Shown piece by piece: positions 59,932 through 64,000 of a stretch of 64,000 nucleotides of DNA. Both the position numbers and the translations under genes were made by a program. Below the pieces are notes generated by a model. That model had not been told where the DNA came from, searched no databases, and saw only the letters and a list, made by a program, of their open reading frames with translations. The stretch's first letter is position 1; each line of letters opens with the position of its first letter. Where the stretch lies: positions 75,267 to 139,266 of the forward strand of contig CALEJF010000003.1 in the NCBI GenBank assembly GCA_937898625.1. Reading direction: 5' to 3'. This stretch comes from an uncultured Clostridia bacterium (GTDB lineage Bacteria; Bacillota; Clostridia; Oscillospirales; Acutalibacteraceae).

Positions 59932-59960
59932 TTGAATGAAAATTTTTTCAATGATAAAAT
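59932..59960 (+). promoter_or_regulatory. Promoter of the uxuA-SDR-kdgK-eda operon
   Basis: TTGAAT (59932-59937), a 17-base spacer and TAAAAT (59955-59960) lie 32 bases before the uxuA ATG. ATTGAA...TTCAAT (59931-59952) is an inverted repeat across the -35 and spacer, a candidate operator. Confidence 0.55.
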
Positions 59961-59992
59961 AATAAACAGAAAACATAGGGAGGTAAAAAATT

Positions 59993-61039
59993 ATGAAAAT
60001 GTCATTTCGTTGGTATGGCGAAAGCGACCCGATATCGTTGCAATACATTCGCCAAATTCCAAATATGAAAAGCATAGTTAGTGCCGTTTATGATGTAAAG
60101 CCGGGTGAGGTTTGGCCGGAAGAATCAATAGAAAAAATGGTAAAACAATGCGAGGAAAATGGTCTTGTTTTCGATGTTGTTGAATCAATTCCTGTGCATG
60201 AAAATATTAAGCTTGGCAGAGATAATGTTGACGAACTTTTAGAGGTTTATTGTGAAAACATCCGTCGTTGTGCAAAATATGGTGTTAAATGCGTAACATA
60301 TAACTTTATGCCGGTTTTTGACTGGACTCGTACACAGCTTGATAAAGAGGCAGAAGATGGCTCAACAAGTCTTGTTATGTACTGGGAACAAATGAAAGGT
60401 CTTGACCCACTTAAAGATGACATTCATCTCCCGGGTTGGGATTCCAGTTATAGTCAGGAAGAAGTCAGAGAATTGATTTCTGCTTATGGTGAACTAGGTG
60501 AAGAAGGACTTTGGAAAAACCTTGAAAAGTTCCTTAAAAAAGTTATCCCTGTTGCTGAAGAATGCGGTGTCAAAATGGCAATTCATCCCGATGACCCGCC
60601 GTATCCTATTTTTGGTATTCCAAGAATTATCACTTGTGAAGAAAATATTGACAGAATGTTAAAACTTGTCGACAGTGAAGCAAATAGTCTTTGTCTTTGC
60701 ACCGGTTCATTAGGCTGTGCAAAATCAAATGATGTGGTAAAAATGATTAGAAAATACAGTGCAATGAACCGAATTGCATTTATGCATATCAGAAACATTT
60801 TGATTATGGAAGACGGAAGTTTTGAGGAAAGCGGACATATTTCAAATTGTGGTAGTCTTGATATGTATGAAGTAGTTAAAGCACTTGTAGATACAGGATT
60901 TGATGGTTATGTTCGTCCTGACCACGGTAGAATGATTTGGGGCGAAACAGGAAAACCGGGCTATGGCCTTTTCGACAGAGCACTTGGTGCCACATACATA
61001 AACGGCTTGTTTGAAGCAGTGGAGAAAGGAAGTAAGTAA
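59993..61039 (+). CDS. uxuA: Mannonate dehydratase
   Basis: Dehydrates D-mannonate to 2-keto-3-deoxygluconate (KDG) in glucuronate and fructuronate breakdown. The 348-residue length and features are typical: FRWYGESDPISLQYIRQIP at the start, NFMPVFDWTRT, MAIHPDDPPYPIFGIPRI with the metal-ligand His and Asp, FMHIRN and RPDHGRMIWGE. The enzyme needs a divalent metal. It is the first gene of a four-gene operon that carries the pathway to the KDPG aldolase. The ribosome site is GGAGG. Confidence 0.96.
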   Translation: MKMSFRWYGESDPISLQYIRQIPNMKSIVSAVYDVKPGEVWPEESIEKMVKQCEENGLVFDVVESIPVHENIKLGRDNVDELLEVYCENIRRCAKYGVKCVTYNFMPVFDWTRTQLDKEAEDGSTSLVMYWEQMKGLDPLKDDIHLPGWDSSYSQEEVRELISAYGELGEEGLWKNLEKFLKKVIPVAEECGVKMAIHPDDPPYPIFGIPRIITCEENIDRMLKLVDSEANSLCLCTGSLGCAKSNDVVKMIRKYSAMNRIAFMHIRNILIMEDGSFEESGHISNCGSLDMYEVVKALVDTGFDGYVRPDHGRMIWGETGKPGYGLFDRALGATYINGLFEAVEKGSK

Positions 61040-61043
61040 ACCT

Positions 61044-61892
61044 ATGTTACACGAAAATTTAAAAGGCAGAGTAGCAGTTGTTACAGGTGGTGGCGGTGTC
61101 CTTTGTGGTGATTTTGCAAAAACTCTTGCAAAACAGGGAGTTAAGGTTGCAGTTCTTGACCTGAATGAGGAAGCAGCACAGAAAGTAGCAGACGAAATTG
61201 TTGCAGATGGTGGTGTTGCTATTGCAGTTGGCTGTAATGTTCTTGAAAAAGAGAGTATGGAAAATGCCCGTGCAATTATCAATGAAAAACTTGGCACTTG
61301 CGATATTCTTCTCAATGGTGCAGGCGGAAATAATCCAAAGGGTACAACAACAAAGGAAACTCTTGAAAAGATTGACCTTATAGAAAAGAATGACGACATA
61401 AAAACATTCTTTGACCTTGATGCAAGTGGTATTTCATTCGTTTTCAACCTTAATTTCCTTGGTACTCTTATTCCGACTCAGGTTTTTGCCCGTGATATGG
61501 CAGAAAAGGAAAATACTTGTATCGTTATGGTAACATCAATGAATGCTTACCGTCCACTTACAAAAATTCCTGCTTATTCAGCGGCAAAAGCGGCGGTTAA
61601 GAACTTCACAGAATTTATGGCTGTTCACTTTGCAGATGTAGGCATCCGTGTAAATGCTATTGCACCGGGATTCTTCTCAACAAACCAGAATAAAACACTC
61701 CTCTGGAATGAAGACGGCACACCAACAGCGAGAACAAATAAAATTCTCAACGCAACTCCAATGAAGAGATTTGGTGAGGCAAACGAACTTTCAGGTGCAC
61801 TTCTTTTCCTTTGTGATGAGGCATATTCAAGTTTCATTACAGGTACAAGTATCTGTGTAGATGGTGGCTTCTCTGCATATTCAGGAGTATAG
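61044..61892 (+). CDS. uxuB: SDR-family D-mannonate oxidoreductase (fructuronate reductase)
   Basis: A 282-residue short-chain dehydrogenase: cofactor loop VVTGGGGVLCGDFAKTL, NGAGGNNP, the catalytic Ser in VTSMNAY, Tyr and Lys in YSAAKAAVKNF, and the C-terminal ICVDGGFSAYSGV. It is placed between mannonate dehydratase and KDG kinase genes, as is the SDR-type UxuB (YjmF) of B. subtilis, so it probably reduces D-fructuronate to D-mannonate; this is unrelated in fold to E. coli UxuB. The start at 61044 follows GAAAGGAAG and is 4 bases after uxuA. A different sugar substrate is possible. Confidence 0.82.
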   Translation: MLHENLKGRVAVVTGGGGVLCGDFAKTLAKQGVKVAVLDLNEEAAQKVADEIVADGGVAIAVGCNVLEKESMENARAIINEKLGTCDILLNGAGGNNPKGTTTKETLEKIDLIEKNDDIKTFFDLDASGISFVFNLNFLGTLIPTQVFARDMAEKENTCIVMVTSMNAYRPLTKIPAYSAAKAAVKNFTEFMAVHFADVGIRVNAIAPGFFSTNQNKTLLWNEDGTPTARTNKILNATPMKRFGEANELSGALLFLCDEAYSSFITGTSICVDGGFSAYSGV

Positions 61893-61934
61893 TTGGTGGT
61901 TCTTTTCCCGTTATAGCAATTTGGAGGTATATAT

Positions 61935-63032
61935 ATGAACTTAAATCTTAGAAAAAAAGAAGATTGTATGTTTGATATGATTTCACTTGGTGAAATCATG
62001 CTTCGTCTTGACCCGGGCGAGGGCAGAATTAAAACTGCTCGTTCATTCCGTGCTTGGGAAGGTGGCGGAGAATATAATGTTGCTCGTGGTCTTCGTCGTT
62101 GTTTTGGTATGAAAACAGCGGTTGTTACAGCATTCGCAGATAATGAAGTTGGTCGTCTTCTTGAAGACTTCATTATGCAGGGTGGAGTTGACACATCACT
62201 CATTAAATGGGTTAAATATGACGGTATCGGAAGAACAGTGAGAAATGGTCTTAACTTTACAGAACGTGGCTACGGTATCCGTGGTGCAGTTGGTGTTTCT
62301 GACCGTGGTAATACAGCAATTTCCCAGCTTAAAGCAGGGGATATTGACTGGGACTATATTTTCGGTACTCTTGGTGTTCGTTGGTTACATACAGGCGGTA
62401 TTTTCGCAGCACTTTCAGAATCAACTGCAGAAGTAGCAATCGAAGCCGTTAAAACTGCAAAGAAATACGGCACAATCGTTTCTTATGACCTTAACTACCG
62501 TCCATCTCTTTGGAATGATATCGGTGGTAAAGCAAAAGCACAGGAAGTTAACAAAGAAATTGCAAAATATATTGATGTTATGATTGGTAACGAAGAAGAT
62601 TTCACAGCTTGCCTCGGTTTTGAAATTGAAGGTAACGACGAAAATCTTAAAGAACTTAATATTGAAGGCTACTACAAGATGCTTGAAGAAGTTGTTAAGG
62701 TTTATCCTAATTTTAAGGTTATTGCAACTACTCTTCGAACAGTTAAAACAGCAACAGTTAACGACTGGTCAGCAATCTGCTATGCAGACGGTAAAGTTCA
62801 TAAAGGCCTTGAACTCCCCGGCCTTGAAATTCTTGACCGTGTTGGTGGTGGCGACTCATTCGCATCAGGTCTTATCTATGGTCTTATGACAACAGAAGAC
62901 GCACAGACAGCAGTGAATTTCGGTGTTGCACACGGTGCACTTGCAATGACAACTCCAGGGGACACATCAATGGCATCACTTAAAGAGGTTGAGAATATTG
63001 TTAAAGGTTCAGGTGCTCGTGTACAGAGATAG
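61935..63032 (+). CDS. kdgK: 2-Dehydro-3-deoxygluconokinase (PfkB family)
   Basis: Phosphorylates KDG to KDPG. The 365-residue ribokinase-family protein has the N-terminal ISLGEIMLRLDPGEG, the sugar-binding GGGEYNVARGLRR, SYDLNYRPSLW, and the ATP/anion-hole DRVGGGDSFASGLIYGLM with its catalytic Asp. It is longer than E. coli KdgK (309) because of extra residues around 210-250. Substrate is assigned from position between uxuA and eda. The start at 61935 follows GGAGGT. Its stop is followed by a gap of about 170 bases with two repeats before eda. Confidence 0.88.
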   Translation: MNLNLRKKEDCMFDMISLGEIMLRLDPGEGRIKTARSFRAWEGGGEYNVARGLRRCFGMKTAVVTAFADNEVGRLLEDFIMQGGVDTSLIKWVKYDGIGRTVRNGLNFTERGYGIRGAVGVSDRGNTAISQLKAGDIDWDYIFGTLGVRWLHTGGIFAALSESTAEVAIEAVKTAKKYGTIVSYDLNYRPSLWNDIGGKAKAQEVNKEIAKYIDVMIGNEEDFTACLGFEIEGNDENLKELNIEGYYKMLEEVVKVYPNFKVIATTLRTVKTATVNDWSAICYADGKVHKGLELPGLEILDRVGGGDSFASGLIYGLMTTEDAQTAVNFGVAHGALAMTTPGDTSMASLKEVENIVKGSGARVQR

Positions 63033-63036
63033 TTTC

Positions 63037-63117
63037 TTTTTCCGCAATACTTCGTGGCTTTCGGCCCGTGGTATACCTGATACAACTTCGCCTCTGCCAC
63101 ATTGTCTTGCGAAAAAA
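63037..63117. repeat. Repeat with terminal inverted ends between kdgK and eda
   Basis: TTTTTCCGCAA (63037-63047) and TTGCGAAAAA (63107-63116) are inverted with one extra C. The interior includes GGCTTTCGGCC and GTGGTATACC. It carries no coding frame and resembles a short dispersed palindromic element. Confidence 0.4.
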
Positions 63118-63146
63118 TAAATCTATCTCAACTAAAAATCGAATTT

Positions 63147-63170
63147 GTAGCGGCGATTCACGAATCGCCC
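63147..63170. repeat. Palindromic repeat, GTAG(C)GG...CCCG type (copy 3)
   Basis: GGCGATT and AATCGCC form a perfect 7-bp stem around CACG, preceded by TTTGTAG. It has the same frame as the copies at 10330-10356 and 10742-10771. It lies 32 bases upstream of eda. Confidence 0.6.
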
Positions 63171-63201
63171 GAAAAATATATTCCAATTTGGAGATGTAAT
63201 T

Positions 63202-63858
63202 ATGGATAAAGAAAAAATCATTACCCGAATTCAGGATTGCGGTATCGTAGCCGTTGTCCGTGCAGAAACAGTTGACCAGGCTATCAGAATTACTGATGCT
63301 TGTATCGAAGGTGGCGTGGCTGCTATTGAGCTTACATTCACTGTTCCACACGCAGACAAGGTTATTGAAGAACTTGCAAAGAGATATACACCGGAAGAAA
63401 TTATTCTTGGTGCAGGTACAGTTCTTGATGCGGCAACTGCAAGAATTGCTATGCTTTCAGGTGCAGAGTACATCGTTAGCCCTGCTCTTGACCTTGAAAC
63501 ACTTAAACTTTGTAACCGTTACAGAGTTCCAATGATGCCCGGTATCATGACAGTTCGCGAGGGTTTACTTGCTATGGAAAACGGTGCAGATATTCTTAAA
63601 GTTTTCCCTGCTGACCTTTTTGGACCAAAGATTATCAAGGACATCAAAGGCCCAATCCCTTATGCAAAGATGATGCCAACAGGTGGCGTTGATGCTGACA
63701 ATGTTGGTGAATGGATTAAAGCAGGTGCTGTTGCAGTTGGCGCAGGTTCATCACTTACAGCAGGTGCAAAAACAGGCGACTACAAGAAGATTACGGAAAC
63801 AGGTAAGCGTTTTGTAGAGAATATTAAACTTGCAAGAGCAGAATTAGCAGGCAAATAA
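63202..63858 (+). CDS. eda: KDPG aldolase
   Basis: Cleaves 2-keto-3-deoxy-6-phosphogluconate to pyruvate and glyceraldehyde 3-phosphate. The 218-residue class I aldolase has the substrate Glu in AIELTFTVP, GAGTVLDAATAR, the Schiff-base Lys in ILKVFPADLFGPKII and the phosphate-binding MMPTGGVDADN. It completes the uronate pathway started by uxuA. The ribosome site is GGAGATG. The preceding gap holds two repeat elements without a strong promoter, so it is probably co-transcribed with kdgK. Activity on KDPGal is also possible in this family. Confidence 0.93.
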   Translation: MDKEKIITRIQDCGIVAVVRAETVDQAIRITDACIEGGVAAIELTFTVPHADKVIEELAKRYTPEEIILGAGTVLDAATARIAMLSGAEYIVSPALDLETLKLCNRYRVPMMPGIMTVREGLLAMENGADILKVFPADLFGPKIIKDIKGPIPYAKMMPTGGVDADNVGEWIKAGAVAVGAGSSLTAGAKTGDYKKITETGKRFVENIKLARAELAGK

Positions 63859-63906
63859 TTTGCCTGAATAGTTGATAAAGGTGGAATTTTTATTTCCACC
63901 TTTTTT
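63848..63906 (+). terminator. Terminator of the uronate operon
   Basis: A palindrome CAGGCAAATAATTTGCCTG (63848-63866) overlaps the eda stop codon. Behind it AAAGGTGGAA (63877-63886) pairs with TTCCACCTTT (63894-63903), followed by TTT; this second hairpin is the effective terminator. Confidence 0.8.
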
Positions 63907-63942
63907 AATGCAGTAAATTTGAATTTATCTAACTGATTTAGT

Positions 63943-64000
63943 TTTCCCTCCCTCATTGAGGGAGGTGGCATTTTCGTAAGAAAATGACGGAGGGAGTTAC
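63943..64000. repeat. Dispersed palindromic repeat, cut by the window edge
   Basis: CCTCCCTCATTGAGGGAGG is a perfect palindrome about one T. After it CATTTTCGTAAGAAAATG forms a second hairpin, then GGAGGGAGTTAC. A shorter relative of the first hairpin lies near 297. Elements with this pair of hairpins are, from general knowledge, frequent between genes in Ruminococcaceae. It continues past base 64000. Confidence 0.5.

Noticed and set aside
1..64000. Prophage, insertion sequence, CRISPR array, tRNA or rRNA genes
   Set aside because: No integrase, transposase, phage structural gene, spaced direct-repeat array or tRNA/rRNA sequence was recognised anywhere in the window.

Overview
The window (about 64 kb, AT-rich, gene-dense, short intergenic gaps, strong AGGAGG-type ribosome sites and many TTGACA/TATAAT-like promoters) looks like the chromosome of an anaerobic, endospore-forming Clostridia member, most likely an Oscillospirales/Ruminococcaceae-type gut bacterium. 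The spore evidence is a complete gerA/gerB/gerC-type germination operon, a spoVAC gene and a DUF421/DUF4363 pair. The lifestyle evidence is a set of glycoside hydrolases (GH36, GH38, GH31, GH28) and a uronate-to-KDPG operon, which fit a plant-polysaccharide degrader. I see no prophage, integrase, transposase, CRISPR array, tRNA or rRNA gene.

Layout. 1-6.2 kb: 3' end of pnp, a cysteine-rich protein on the minus strand, proB-proA plus a membrane protein, a structured leader, and prfB. 6.2-11.7 kb: a minus-strand run with a GDPD phosphodiesterase, a DUF2750 protein flanked by palindromic repeats, gltX and glnS side by side, and a membrane protein. 11.8-19.3 kb: an envelope region with a LysM/G5/M23 peptidase, an HPr-kinase-like protein, a PqqD-like protein and an ABC exporter in one operon, then a Wzz/BY-kinase with an 11-fold Gly-Tyr tail and a MATE transporter. 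19.4-23.4 kb: a minus-strand run of ahcY, a Prok-RING/DUF2628 protein, galU and a DUF3472 protein. 23.5-32.9 kb: a DUF4474 lipoprotein, glgP, a DUF7674-like protein, ddl, a DUF1934 protein, argS and a secreted esterase. 33-35 kb: an IscU-like scaffold paired with a GGGtGRT protein. 35-40 kb: DUF4363/DUF421 divergent from the germination operon.

40-50.5 kb: GH36 divergent from pgcA, a NifU-like domain protein, GH38, GH31, GH28 and a lipoprotein. 50.6-52.5 kb: spoVAC, a permuted NlpC/P60-type protein and a Thr/Pro/Glu-rich lipoprotein. 52.6-58.5 kb: rlmB, a large protein that reads as a catalytically dead P-type ATPase, mgtC-like, a tRNA1(Val)-type methyltransferase and rsmI. 58.5-59.9 kb: an XRE regulator divergent from a histidine phosphatase over interlocked promoters. 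59.9-63.9 kb: uxuA, an SDR fructuronate/mannonate reductase, kdgK and eda. Together these four convert fructuronate to pyruvate and glyceraldehyde 3-phosphate. The window ends inside a dispersed palindromic repeat.

The items most worth a second look are the pseudo-P-type ATPase (53425-56139), the kinase/PqqD/ABC cassette with no visible precursor peptide (13606-16240), the structured leader before a prfB that has lost its frameshift site (4221-4319), the IscU-like/GGGtGRT pair (33129-34850), the tyrosine-repeat BY-kinase tail (17755-17820), and the gerC protein without a lipobox cysteine (38632-39777). All functional calls come from reading translated sequence by eye; no database search was run.
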